A program made the translations under genes and the position numbers. Of a DNA stretch of 64,000 bases, positions 25,030 to 36,487 are shown piece after piece. Position 1 is the first letter of the stretch, and every line of letters starts with the position of its first letter. The notes under the pieces are model-generated. The model saw nothing but the letters and a program-made list of their open reading frames with translations. It did no database searches and was not told the DNA's origin. This stretch comes from Carallia brachiata (taxonomy: Eukaryota > Streptophyta > Magnoliopsida > Malpighiales > Rhizophoraceae): NCBI GenBank assembly GCA_021464245.1, contig JADCRB010000068.1, forward strand, positions 13,555,351-13,619,350. The letters are read 5' to 3'.

Positions 25030-25134
25030 TTTCTTGATTGTTTTGCTTAATAAAAAGGGTTTAAAGATGGGGTTTAACGAATTTCTTTCTTGATTGATTT
25101 GGCAGAGGCAGAGGGTGAAGTTGCTGACTTGGGT

Positions 25135-25155
25135 CTTTTGCATATATATAATTAA
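25135..25155 (-). promoter_or_regulatory. TATA-like element of the Agenet gene
   Basis: On the minus strand 'taattatatatatgc' lies about 115 bp upstream of the chosen start codon, a usual distance for a TATA box plus a short leader. Confidence 0.45.
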
Positions 25156-25159
25156 ATTA

Positions 25160-25976
25160 AACCGACTTTAGAGTTGAGGCCAACGGCCTTTAACATAACA
25201 TTCCTCCTGGGGTTTTATCTCCGCCGTCCGATCTATTCATAGGCGTGCTTGACACGTCACCAGTCCAATGGCGTTGTTGATTTGCTGTGGAATTTTGGAG
25301 CATGGCTTGGGGGCCGCAGTTAATTGGTCCAAGATTGAGGATCCAATGGGACGCACGTTAAATAAGAAAAAGCCAAAATTCGTTTCCGTAAACTGGAGTA
25401 CAAAATGGGTTGGAATCATTTAAGTCATTTATGTGTGCCAATACGTTAATATATATTAGAAGTCGGTTTGAGATAAGTTATCTTTAATATTTAAATTAAA
25501 TTATTGGTGAGAGTTTGCAAATTTTTAAAATTATGATAAATTAATATACGAGTGATTGACTAAATTGTCATTATTAATTACAAGTTAATTTGGTCAGTTT
25601 AATAATTTTAACTATAATGTATAACTTTTTTCTTTGTCATCGAAATAAGATAATAATTCTTCAATACCTATGACAAATGATTCTAAAACAACTAAAAAAA
25701 TATATAATTTATAGTTTAAGTTTCTAAAGTCCCATAAAAACCAAATTTATAAATTAGAAAATAATGACGTCTAGTATGTACAAACAAGAATGAAACTGAG
25801 AGAGGCTTAGAAAGTAAATGACATATAGGTATCTTGGGTCCTTCACTGTATTGGGCTCTATAAAGATATAAAGATCGATGGTGATATTTATATATGTTGG
25901 ATATGGAATGATTTGTTTTTTTTTTTTTTATTTGGCATATTTTTCTACTATATATATTTTTAGATCATAATAAAAT
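25160..25976. other. Intergenic DNA
   Basis: Upstream flank of the Agenet gene; AT-rich beyond 25430. No gene or element recognised. Confidence 0.45.
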
Positions 25977-26158
25977 TAGGTGGCCATTCGGTTTTTGATA
26001 GTTTTTAAATTTATAAAACCATAATTAAACCGTAAAGTGCAGTTTAAATAAATCACAAACTACAATTAATCCGTTTTTGGTAGTTTTTATAGTTTTAGTT
26101 TAGTCTTGGTCGGATTAGTCGGGTTGAGTGGTTTGGGGGCGGTTTAATGTACACCCCT
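25977..26158. mobile_element. Degenerate hAT-like MITE, ~180 bp
   Basis: The left end (TAGGTGGCCATTCGGTTTTTG) and the reverse complement of the right end (AGGGGTGTACATTAAACCGCC) resemble each other and the TAGGG(G)TG-type ends of plant hAT elements. Inside are 'ttaaaccgt' and 'aaccataatt' inverted words. No matching 8-bp target duplication was seen. Confidence 0.45.
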
Positions 26159-26489
26159 CTTATGTATATATCACAATTTGAAGTATTAATCTGATGATAA
26201 TTTGACAGACCTTCTTTCTCATTGAGTTCGAATTCTCTCATTAACACCGGTCGCAATTAAATGGGATTTATGCTAAGAGTATAATGTTATATTCTAAACT
26301 TGTTAACATTGTAATTAGGGTATGAGGGAGGTCCACTAAGACACATTAATACTCAAATAGTAGATTTACCTCTATAAAAGTGGTTAAACGAGATATTCAA
26401 ATAGAATTATTATGATCTGAACTCACAAGTGTGATAACTGACATGTTCAAGATATATTTTTTTTTTCAAAAAATAAGTATATGTATATA

Positions 26490-26885
26490 TCAATATCTAT
26501 AATATATTTATATGTTGTCCAAATTTAGAAAACATTTATTTGTTATTTATGTGACAATTTCTCATAAGTAAACAAATGGCAAAAAAAGGAAAATATATCT
26601 TCTCCCAAAAATCAAAATTTAATTTCTTTTTGGATTTTTTAAAGTATATATATCTTATGTATATTCAAAATTTAATATCTTTTTTGTTTAGCTCATTTAT
26701 GTGTAATAATATGTCTGTGTGTATACATATAAATCTATATCAATAATGTATTTATATGTTGTCCAAATTGAGAAAAAAGTTATTTATTACTTAGTGACAA
26801 TTCCTCATAAGGAAACAAATGGCAAAACAAGGAAAATATATCTTCTCTCAAACACCCAAAATTTAATTTCTTTTTGGTTTTCTTA
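26490..26885. repeat. Diverged tandem duplication, ~245-bp period
   Basis: 'ttgtccaaat...gacaatt(t/c)ctcataag(t/g)aaacaaatggcaaaa' and the following 'ggaaaatatatcttctc...aaaatttaatttctttttgg' occur at about 26514-26635 and again at 26758-26878. A third, weaker copy is at about 30815-30880. Confidence 0.65.
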
Positions 26886-26923
26886 AAATATCTATCTATA
26901 TATATCTACTAATTTCAATGCTT

Positions 26924-27510
26924 TGGATTGTCATGTGGGATGCTTCTCCATCATTTTAAACCATTTTTTAGTGTGTTTTCAGTTGGCTTTTGTTCTTCCT
27001 CTCTTATGATGAATGTATCTAACTTTTGATATTCCTTTTCTACAATGAATGCCAATAACATCATATAGAATTTGAAGTGTTTTTATTTAACTCTTGATCT
27101 TCCTCTTCTATAATGAATGTTAATTATATGATATAGAATTTGGAGAATTTCCTTTGTAATATAAAACATCATAAAAACCATCGATTTTGGCTATACTACA
27201 CGATTTTTTAGCATGGTTGCACTTGATGGTAGCTTTGGATTGCAATGAGGCATGCTTCTCTATCATTTTAAGTCATTTTTTAGTGTGTTTTGAGTTGGGT
27301 TTTGTTCTTCCTCTCTTATGATGAATGTATCTAACTTTTGATCTTCCTTTCCTATAATAAATGTCAATCACATCATATAGAATTTGAAGTGTTTTTATCT
27401 GGCCTTTAAACTTCCTCTCCTGTAATGAATGTCAATTATATGATTTAGAATTTAGAGAATTTTCATGTGATGTAAAACATCATAAAAACCATCGAGATTT
27501 TGGCTTTGCT
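26924..27510. repeat. Tandem duplication, ~313-bp period
   Basis: Two copies (about 26924-27195 and 27237-27510) share long stretches such as 'tcttcctctcttatgatgaatgtatc' and 'taaaacatcataaaaaccatcga'. Non-coding. Confidence 0.75.
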
Positions 27511-27592
27511 ACTTGAGTTTTTAGCATGGCTGTACTTGACGGTACCTATATGACGCAAATTATTAGTAATTGATCCTATTTGTGAAGCTTAA

Positions 27593-29159
27593 GGGAGTGT
27601 ATGGTTTTGCGTTAGAAGGCTGTTATTGCTCTGTGTTAGGTTAAGGTGGTGTTTGACTTAACTTTCAGATGAGTACATTTATATTTCATTTTAAAAAAGT
27701 AGAGATAATCGAGTTTGATAAAATTTTTTGTGCTGTTTTCTGATTTTGATTATTTCTTTATATGACTTCTTAAAAGTAGTTAATTAAAAAATAATTCAAA
27801 ATTACTTTTTACTACTTTTTGGGCTACTTTTTACTTTATAATATCAATAGCAATTTATTTAAACTAAATTACCCTTAAAAATATCTATGCAATTTTATTA
27901 TTATTTTTACTTACTACACGAATTAGATTTATTAGTTGTTATTCTTTTCATGAATATTTACATAAATAAAATATTTTCTTTTTTCAAAAATGTTTAAATA
28001 TTTTTATTTTAAATTTTCTTTAATATTGACACTTAAAAATATCTCAAACCTTACATTTTTTTCACTATCTAGTACATATTAATAATTCTTTTCAAAAAAT
28101 TTAAAAAATAAGTGAGACAATTATTAATATTATTTATAAAATATTTATTTTAAAATAAAAATTAAAAATATAAAAATCAGATTGTTAATATGATATATAT
28201 TAATATAAATTAAATATTTAAATCAATCATTTCATTATTCAACAGTAACGTCAAAATTAACTAAATACTTTATCAATTTTTTTAGCAGTTAATAGCAAAA
28301 AATAATCATTAATCATTAATAATTAGTAACAGTAACTAACAACAGTAATATTAAATAAATAAGTCAAATAGACTCTAAATTTTTTAAATACTATTGATTA
28401 CTGATAAATATATCCCAAAGTAATTGATGGAGAAAACAAGTTTAAATTACTTTTTATCTTTATCAGCAATCGATCGTGTTACAATTACAAAATTATTCTT
28501 TCTCTTTCTCCAAAAAGGCGCTTGTGGCACTTAATAAATTTTTTTATGCCAACAGAGAGAGGACGCTTGCGCCACTTGCTCAATTTTTTCTGTGAACACC
28601 AAAGCAATAGTGCGTGCAAACAAAGAGGCGACATTTATTTATTTATTTTTTAAATTTTTTATTTTGTAAAAAATGAAATAAATAATAAGATAATACTATT
28701 TTATTTGTAAATAGTAATTATATTGTAAAAGTAATGTTATTTTTTTCTTGTTTTATTTTTTTACTGTATAAACAGTAATTCAGGTAATAAAAATAATAAT
28801 ATTTTTGAATATGTTGTAGTAATTTGTGAAGTAAAAAAAATATTTATAAAAATAATAAAATTTATTATTCATTAAAGTTAGATCTTCAAGTTGTACGTTC
28901 AATAAAATTTTAGTTATAGATACATAAAGTATATTTTTATAAAATTAATCTAACTACAGATATAAAGATAAATTGTTATAATAAACAAAAAATTTAACGT
29001 CTAAAATGATCAGTTTATCTTTTAATCAGAAACAACTGGTATTAATTTAACCAAATACTATAACTTCATTTTATTCATCATTAATAACAATTAATAATAG
29101 TGATCAATAACAGTAATTAACAGTGACAACAACTGCTAACAATAAAACCAAAAAGGCCC
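27593..29159. mobile_element. Tourist-like (PIF/Harbinger) element, outer member of a nest
   Basis: Ends: left GGGAGTGTATGGTTTTGCGT, right (reverse complement) GGGCCTTTTTGGTTTTATTG, both continuing into similar 'gttagnagnctgtt' sequence. The element is flanked on both sides by TAA (27590-27592 and 29160-29162), the TWA duplication typical of PIF/Harbinger. A second element (27645-28375) sits inside its left arm. AT-rich, no transposase. Confidence 0.6.
27645..28375. mobile_element. Tourist-like element nested in 27593-29159
   Basis: Ends GGTGGTGTTTGACTTA and (reverse complement of right end) GAGTCTATTTGACTTA, flanked by TAA at 27642-27644 and 28376-28378. After its right end the sequence resumes the outer element's arm ('tactattgattactga' against its partner 'cagtaattaacagtg'). 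It is 731 bp with no coding capacity. Confidence 0.6.
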
Positions 29160-29162
29160 TAA

Positions 29163-29574
29163 AAGTCCTAAGAATGTCAAAGGTTATATCTTTCTATCTT
29201 CAATCTTTAGATATACCAACATTTTAACCTAGAAGGAGATCATTCATTGTTGAAATTTGATTGTGTTGGTCTAATACTTTTCCTTTCCGTTCCTCTAGCT
29301 TTTTGCAGGGTAGATATGGTGCAACATGCTATTAGCCTGGGAAAGAGAATGCACGTTGTTGGAAGTTTGTATGCCTATATCGAAGGCCGTTGTGCCTGTC
29401 TGTTTGGATTTTCAAAGATGTTACATTTTTTTGAATTGAAGTTAACATTATCAAAGAATAAAAGTCATAGATTACAGCACGCAATTGGATTGAAGTTAAT
29501 AAGCAGCCACAAGGTTTCCTTTCTGGAGATGAGTCTCATCCCAGAGAAAGGAGACTTATGAAAAGATAGATGAG
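29163..29574. other. Unassigned patch with a 104-codon open frame
   Basis: This stretch is GC-richer than its flanks and holds an open frame on + (29247-29561), without a recognisable domain. A 'tttttgcag|g' acceptor-like site at about 29301-29309 suggests it might derive from an old gene fragment, but I cannot assign a family. Confidence 0.2.
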
Positions 29575-29577
29575 TTA

Positions 29578-29845
29578 GGTCCGCTTATTTGTTGGAAAAT
29601 ATCTTATTTTTGTAAAATATTTGTAAAAGAAAATATTTATAATAAAAATAATAATTTTCTCTTATTTCTTACTTAAAATATACTTTGTGTTTTCTTAAAA
29701 AATAACTTATGCTATGAATAAGCAGATGTTATTTTATTTAAAAATTTAAAAAATTTTCTTTGACTAGTCATTTTTTAAGAAACAAACGCTAAAAAATAAA
29801 GAAATTAATTTTGTATAAAATATTTTATTACAAACAAACACAGCC
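29578..29845. mobile_element. Tourist-like MITE, 268 bp, TTA target duplication
   Basis: Left end GGTCCGCTTATTTGTTGGAA pairs with the reverse complement of the right end (GGCTGTGTTTGTTTGTAATA), and TTA flanks both sides (29575-29577 and 29846-29848). AT-rich interior without coding capacity. Confidence 0.65.
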
Positions 29846-29848
29846 TTA

Positions 29849-31942
29849 ATTGATATTTTTTTGTAGTGCCACACAAACACACGCACACGCATCATATGTT
29901 TTCGGCAAAGACGAGCTCATAGATAACTAGACCCCAAGAATTTTAGCAAATTATTAAAATAACGGAGCTCACTTAATTTCCTTCCATACACTCCTTATGC
30001 CGTTTTAATGCTGGTATGTCTTCATCGCTCAGGACAGCATCTTAATCTATACTCACATTATTTATTAATCAGTCATTTTTGTTTTTCGTTTATCATTTTC
30101 TTTTCTGGTTTTAGGTTGCATGCCCCTGGACGCCTTGTGAATTATTTGCCAAATACAACAGGCTTTTTCCCTCCGTACGTTAAAACACTTGGTATTATGT
30201 TTCAACTGATTAAAATTATTGGATTCTGGTATGTTCTTCCTCTGTGTGCTTATTTTCATTCTTACTTGTCAGATTGGAGTTGCGGCAGACATTTTGTTAT
30301 ACACGCTGCGGAATATGCAACTACACATCTGACATTAATTTCCTAACAGGTGCACGATAATTCAGAACAAGCTCACATCACACAAGAATTTGATAATTTT
30401 CTTGGCCATTAATGGAATTTGTGCATTATTTTTCCCGAATACACAATAGGCTCACATCACACAAGAAGTTGCTCTTGGCATGAATGGGAAAGAAAAATCA
30501 TTTAAGAGATTTTAGCATTTCAATAACTGTGATTGTTTTTTCTTCTGTGACAACTTAAAAGTATTTACTAAAAAGATTTTACGATTCAAGTAATAGATGA
30601 GTAGAAGGACTTTCCCAACGTGTCAAGTTCTTTTAACTTTGAATAGGTATATCTATCATAAAAAATTATTTTTTATAACTTAATTTTTTATGAAAATAAA
30701 ACCGTGCATAACACAGGTAACCAACTAATTATTATATCTATATTGTCGAATCTGAGAGAAAACTCAGTTATTACTTACATGACAATGTCTGCTTAATTCG
30801 TAAAATAATGAAAATAAATGGCAAAAAAAGGGAAAAAAATCTTCTTTAATTTCAAATACTCAAAATTTAATTTCTTTTTTTTTTCTTAAAAATAAAATTA
30901 TTCCTAAAACAACTTTTCCTTATTTAAGTATTTGGCCAATGAATTAATTTCAGAAATTAGTATTGGACCATGAAATAAAAAAAACTTAAAACATAAAAGG
31001 ATTTCACATTGTATATTATTGTTATTTCTAATTATTTAGTTCGATTCAATAGTATTTTATATTAATTTAAAATTTTAATAAAATTAGGATTTAAATTGTA
31101 TGAATAACATCAAATCTGATTTTCCTAGAAAATTTTCATATTAACTGTCATAAAAATAATAAAAAGAGACTCAATATAATTTATTAAATTCTAACATATA
31201 TTATACTTAATTTATATTAGCAATAACTCACATATGTTTAAAAGCATACAACTCGCAAGCAATATCGTAGTGGCGCCACCACAACGCATCACGTTACCCA
31301 AGAAAATAAGCAAAATTGAATCTTGAAAGATGAGAACATGGGCATCGAACACTTGATCTCAAAAGTTGAGAGCGGACCTATCGATCACTACTCTGAATAA
31401 ACTTTATACATTATATATCAATGCATCACACACATGTTTAAAATATATTGTATTGTATTTAAAATATATTGCATTGTATTTTAAACTCACTTTTAGACTA
31501 CATTTATCTTATCAAAATAGTTTTTCTTTAAAAAGTGAAAATATATGAATTAATTTTTTTAAAAAATAAATTTCTATTTACTTTATCATCAATTTAATAG
31601 GCAAAAATCGCTTATAATATATATAAGGTTGAGGCCCAAGCTCAGGGGCGAGCTCAGATATGGGAGGCTGAACTCTATGTCAAGCCTAGGTTGGCATTCT
31701 ACTAGGTCATATTAGGCAGTGATGAGCCTCGGATGGACTGGACCAAAGTCAAGGCCCACAACAGAGTAGGCCTAATCCTTATCACTTGCCCTGCTTTTAG
31801 AGGAGATGCAAATTACACCAAGAGATCCTTTAAAAAAATGAAAAAAAAAAGAGATGCAAATTAAGATTAAAAAAAAAAAAGAGATGCAAATCCGTCTTTG
31901 TAGGATAGCAGGTTTTGAATTTTTGAAAGGAAAATGTTATTT
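29849..31942. other. Intergenic DNA with repeat fragments
   Basis: No gene recognised (the 112-codon open frame at 30008-30346 has no family signature). It contains weak copies of dispersed repeats also seen at 26.5 kb (30815-30880) and 53-56 kb (31008-31170). A GC-richer block at 31621-31800 is unassigned. A 'gagatgcaaat' word is repeated three times at 31803-31891. Confidence 0.4.
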
Positions 31943-32191
31943 GGTTGTTTGTTAAGAAATTATTAAGTAGTTATCATATATGATGTGATTGTACGATGTA
32001 ATAAAGAAACTATAAAAAAATTATACGACATATCAGAAGACATTATACGATGTGTAATTAACTAATAAAAGCCAAAAATATTAATTATATATCGCATAAT
32101 TTCTTCTAATACGTTATATAATTTTTTTTATAATTTTTCTCTTATATTATATAATTTTATGTATTATATCATATACATCTTAAAAACAGCC
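31943..32191. mobile_element. Fold-back MITE, ~249 bp
   Basis: Two arms of about 110 bp are inverted copies (left GGTTGTTTGTTAAG..., right end reverse complement GGCTGTTTTTAAG...), pairing almost to a short loop near 32060-32085. ATTT flanks both sides (31939-31942, 32192-32195). A transcript would form a long hairpin. Confidence 0.65.
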
Positions 32192-32367
32192 ATTTACTAG
32201 AGTGCTTTTTGAAATACTATCGATGATAACTGTTGGCCATTATTTTGCAGACATCCCGAGAGGCTTCTAGCCGCTGGAATTTTTTCGTCATTTAAAATGA
32301 GTATAGTTTCATATATTTCTTCTTTACTCTTTTGCAAACCAAACACACGTGTTCCTTGTTTTGTTAG

Positions 32368-33327
32368 TAGGGCTACAAACGAATCGAGTTAAACTGAGGT
32401 TAGTTAGATTTGGGTGTCGGCTCATTTATTAAACGAGCCTCAAAATGAAACTCGGTATTAATATCGTTTACGAATGAGTCGAACCTCGAGCCGAGCCTAC
32501 TGTTATCGAACCGAGTTTTCGAACTTTTAACGAATTGTATCATTTAATTTTATAATACTAATAAAATAATTAAAATTAAAAAATTTTATTATTATACTTA
32601 AAATAAAAGGATAAAAATTATTTATTTAAATAAAATTAAATAATTAAAAATAAATATTCAATTTTAATGTATAAATGTAAATATATGTAATATATAATTT
32701 TAAAAATAGATTTAATGAAATTATTTTTATAACATAATAAATGAGTGTTTTTTAATTATTATGTAGATAAATTCTTAAACGAACTATTTATTAGTTTAAC
32801 TAAATTTATCTTTACTTATACTCAGTTTATTTATTAAATGAGTTTTGAATTTAAAATGATGTATTAGTTGTTTAATTAAACGAATGAGTTTTAATCAAAT
32901 TTTTACCAGATTAAGTCATCAAACTGTTAATGAAAGTATTGACTTACTTATAGTCCTAATCACTTATAAATCTTGTTCAAATAACTATATATGAAATAAA
33001 AGATATAATCCTAAATTGGTAACTATTTATACTAAAAGTTAAATGATACAATTAAGTGTTATTAATACATTAAATAAGTTTATAATGATATATATTAAAT
33101 GAATTACTAATAATATATTTATCGAGGTCTAAACGAGTTTTCAACGAGCTGTTCACGAGTCTGAATCGAGCCGAATTTACCCATATTCAGACTCGGCTCG
33201 TTTATTAAATAAGTTTTACTTTTAAACTCGTGTATCGCTCGTTTAGTAAATGAACGAGTCCAAGTCGAGTTCTTACCGAGTCGAGCCATGAGCTTTTAAT
33301 GAACGTATCGACTCGTTTGCAACCCTA
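32368..33327. mobile_element. hAT-family MITE, 960 bp, 8-bp target duplication
   Basis: Terminal inverted repeats TAGGGCTACAAACGAATCGA and (right, reverse complement) TAGGGTTGCAAACGAGTCGA. The flanks are TTTGTTAG (32360-32367) and TTTGCTAG (33328-33335), an 8-bp duplication with one mismatch as expected for hAT. Subterminal parts are full of 'cgagt(c/t)gag' and 'aaacgag' words in both orientations. No transposase. Confidence 0.85.
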
Positions 33328-33335
33328 TTTGCTAG

Positions 33336-34469
33336 TTTTGTGATTTTCTTGTGTTTGATATGTTGTATGGCCAAGATGAAACAAGTAATTAATCATCAGC
33401 ATGTTCCCCCTGTAGAGATAAAAGAGTGTAATGCAGAGCAGTTTGTGTCTCGTATTAGTGTTGATTTTCACAAAGACATAGAATGGCCGGTGACCAAGGA
33501 ATACAACGTTATCATTGCAACACACATCAAAGGGTCTATCGTGTTCCACCAGGTTAATTACTAGACTTTCTTCTATGAGACATTAGTGGTAGGTGTCACT
33601 CTCCTAGCCAATTCTGCGGTTCCTTCGCCACCATGAGCAGGTGCCCAGTCAGATTACGAAAAACGACCGATTGCGCTTGATAGAAATGTTGTATTTTGTA
33701 ATTTAGGCCGACCATAGGTTGACAAGCACCGTGCCGCTCTACGTTACATGTATGAATATAATTGGGAAGAATAATGCCCGGGGCTCCGTACATGTTACGA
33801 CTCGTGCAATTCTAGAAGACGAAGAGAAGATTTAGCTCCGTATTAAAATTTAATATTTCGATTAGTATTTTTATTTAAAAAATTATTAATTTTTTTTTAA
33901 ATTATTAATTTTAATTTTATTTAAAATATTAATTAAAATATTAAAATTCAAAGTATCAATATTATGTTGAGCAGAGTTAGAAGGGCCTTTCGAGCAAAGT
34001 GATACAGTACCCGATAGGCTTCACGTATATTTGTTTGAATACCCCGACGAGCTGCCTTTCCGAATGAACCTTTTCAAAGTAGTCTCCTGGTTTGCCGCCG
34101 CTCAACGGTGATGAGGATGATACTTATTTGATGACTAAGGAATTGTAATGCCACTTGCAGAAGTAACACTAGGAGAGGACATCGGGAATGTGGCAATGTG
34201 TGAGTTATTGGGAAGACCCTTGAACACAAAAGACAATGAGACTGTAAAGAGTGAAAGCGAAGGAGGTGAGGGTCAAGAGTATGAGTGAGATGGAGAATCA
34301 GAGAAGGAAAGACGGAAATAGGGGGAGTTAGAAGAAGAAAGGGGCAAACATATAGAGGGGGAATTCGTGGAGTCGCGAGGATCCGGAGGTGTCGTGGGAC
34401 TTTGATTCAATGAGCAAACATATCATCAAAGCATTTGAGGATTCGCTTGACAACCTCCCTGTAGACGGC
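33336..34469 (+). pseudogene. Coding-like but broken patch, family unknown
   Basis: After the hAT element the DNA becomes GC-richer and holds short readable stretches on +, e.g. 33340-33561 and, near 34010-34110, a frame reading LHVYLFEYPDELPFRMNLF, each ended by stops or frame changes. An AT-rich insert-like block (33835-33965) separates them. This looks like remnants of a gene, but I do not recognise the family. It could also be a degraded transposon coding region. Confidence 0.3.
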
Positions 34470-34565
34470 GAACTTGGTCCTCCTCGACCTTCGTGGCAAT
34501 CAGAGGAGAATTGATGCGAACTTGGTCCTCCTCGACCTTCGTGGCAATCAGAGGAGAATTGATGC
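34470..34565. repeat. Exact 48-bp tandem duplication
   Basis: 34470-34517 and 34518-34565 are identical 48-bp copies (starting gaacttggtcctcctcgacc). The length is a multiple of three and open on both strands, inside the broken coding-like patch. Perfect identity implies a recent event. Confidence 0.95.
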
Positions 34566-35015
34566 GAGATTGTGCCTATTCTACTAGTGGGAAAGACTTG
34601 GCTGCCCACTGTTTAATGTTTATTGATGGATTCTTAGAGTCGAAAATGAAGCAGATATTTGGACTGCTGTTGTTTACTTTAATGTCTTTAATGCAGATTA
34701 TATGAGAAATTTCAGGTTGGTACCCAGTGATCACATGAAGTGATCCAAATTTGTTGCATAATGTTAAAGATTGTTGTAAAAAAACAATTCCATGCATATT
34801 AAGTTAAAAAAGAAAGACCAGGAAATCGAAAAACGTGATCATGCGTTATATATTGAGAAAAGATTTATTGCTAGTCAATATCAAAAGACTGAGGGTGGAG
34901 TTGCTAGGCTTGCTAGCAAAGCCCTTCCTGGCGTGGTGAACGTGTGCGAGTCTTGCGGAACACAATGCAAAAAACTGGAAGGCTGTTTTATTTTGGGTAT
35001 ACAAGAAAACGCTTT
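34566..35015. other. Downstream flank of the Ole e 1-like gene
   Basis: No gene. It probably includes the 3' UTR of the minus-strand gene. The + open frame 34792-35166 is antisense to that gene's last exon. Confidence 0.45.
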
Positions 35016-35827
35016 TCATGGGACTAGTTCGCCAGTCTCGGTGAATCCAAGCTCTCTAAGGACATCAGTGCAACCTGGAAGGGATTCCTTCTTCAAGAAG
35101 CCCACAGGATTCACTCTGCGAACTCCGGAAACAACCCCATTGTTGGATGTGAGGCTAACCCTGTAAGCTTTCCTGAGGAATTCTCCCTGGCTGATCCCGC
35201 TGCAATCAGGATCACTGGACCTGACTGGAATAACCTCCCAGATTTCATCCTCGTGGTCTCCATCAACCTCTATGCGGTAGGTTCCAGTCTCATCGGTCTC
35301 AGCTTCCTTGATGAAAGTTAGGTTGCCACCTTCGTGGTCCCTGCATTCCAAGCGCACCTTTGCCCCTCCAAAAGGGACGCCATTTCGAAAAATTTAGTAG
35401 GCTCACTGAAAATATTGCAATAGTGCTCCGTTACTCTTAAATCCATAACAAAAAACTCCTTGTGCAAGCGAGGTTTTCATTTTTTCAATCAAGGGTAGTT
35501 TCAGGCGACATTTCTTTTAATTGCACGCCACCATTGTGGTTATGCCCCCACAATTGTGGCCAAGTGCATGCCAAGGAAATTGGTGTTGGCGATCACTTGC
35601 ATTAGTTAATTAATTAGGCTCAATCATAAAAGCATGGATGTTGTAAAATATGTACCTTTCATGTATTTGGTGAGTTTGGTAATGAACTGGGTATTGCAAG
35701 TGTCACAGTAGACCTTGCCCTCCACGGTGAAGCGTGAATCGCCGTCGGCCAATCCGAAAAGAGACACGAGGCAAAGTGCAGCAGAGGCTACAAAGATGAT
35801 GGTGATTTTGGAGGAGTACTTTGCCAT
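35016..35827 (-). CDS. Pollen Ole e 1 / extensin-like secreted protein, two exons
   Basis: Exon 1 is 35827-35656 and exon 2 is 35365-35016, joined at a phase-1 intron with good borders (AAAG|GTACAT and GGAG|GGGC). The spliced protein is 173 aa, a typical family length. Residues 1-27 or so form a signal peptide (hydrophobic ITIIFVASAALCLVSLFGLA), then FTVEGKVYCDTCNTQF, the hallmark Ole e 1 start, KVRLECRD across the junction, DETGTYRIEVDGDHED, and later Cys residues in DPDCSGI and LPGC. Conserved cysteines are expected to form disulfides in the extracellular space or cell wall. The family includes the olive pollen allergen and many non-pollen cell-wall proteins; the biochemical role is unsettled. 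All frames and splice sites are intact, unlike several neighbours. This is a plant secretory protein, not an active toxin. Confidence 0.93.
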
Positions 35828-35964
35828 TTTTCTTTTCTTTAGTTTTTTTTTTTTTACGTTGTTTTAGGTACTTAAAGTGCTTTCTTTGGTTATTTTGTTT
35901 ATGTTGGAGAATTTATTGATGTTGGAGATAGACAATATGCTGGACAGGACATGCAGGCATACCG

Positions 35965-35985
35965 GAGAACTCCTTTATAAGAGGA
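35965..35985 (-). promoter_or_regulatory. TATA-like box of the Ole e 1-like gene
   Basis: On the minus strand 'cctcttataaaggag' lies about 145 bp upstream of the start codon, leaving a leader of about 110 nt. Composition upstream is unremarkable. Confidence 0.45.
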
Positions 35986-36484
35986 CTACTTTTGATGGGA
36001 TTTATTCGGTAAGTCTTTGGGAGCTTGTTTTGAGGTTGTCATTGTTTGCTACCTTTGCATATGTGTGGCCGCCAGAACTTATTGAGCCCGCTCCTCTCTC
36101 CCTCTCTCCGACAAGTGCTCAACGCTGGAAGAATTAGGATAGAGCACTGTTATATTTCCGAACGAAATGTTGTTCGTATGTAATTAGCTGTATTTCTTTT
36201 ACAATCATATCAATTTTAAGTGTAATTAAAAAAAAATTATTTTTTTTTTATACATAAAATCTAATTGATTGCACATAAAATTCAGTTAATTGCATTCAGC
36301 CAATATTTCTTTTTTTTTTTTCAAAAAATGTAACTTTTTCCTTAAGATGCTAGTAAACCAGTGCACGAAGTGCCACGTTTCATCTCAAAAAAGTGTTTCC
36401 CCTTGGTGATCCTTTGTGTCTTGCCCTTTGCCTTCCTGTTTTGGATTTTGTTTGAATATAAATAGAATAAAATATGAAAATTAC
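35986..36484. other. Intergenic DNA
   Basis: Upstream flank of the Ole e 1-like gene. No gene recognised; poly-T/A runs near 36229-36249 and 36309-36320. Confidence 0.45.
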
Positions 36485-36487
36485 TAA

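Noticed and set aside
29247..30346. Possible gene fragment from two plus-strand open frames
   Set aside because: I considered a P-loop GTPase-like or enzyme remnant but found no motif I could defend, so no gene was called.
34792..35166. Plus-strand 124-codon open frame
   Set aside because: It is antisense to exon 2 of the Ole e 1-like gene, whose frame, splice sites and motifs are convincing.
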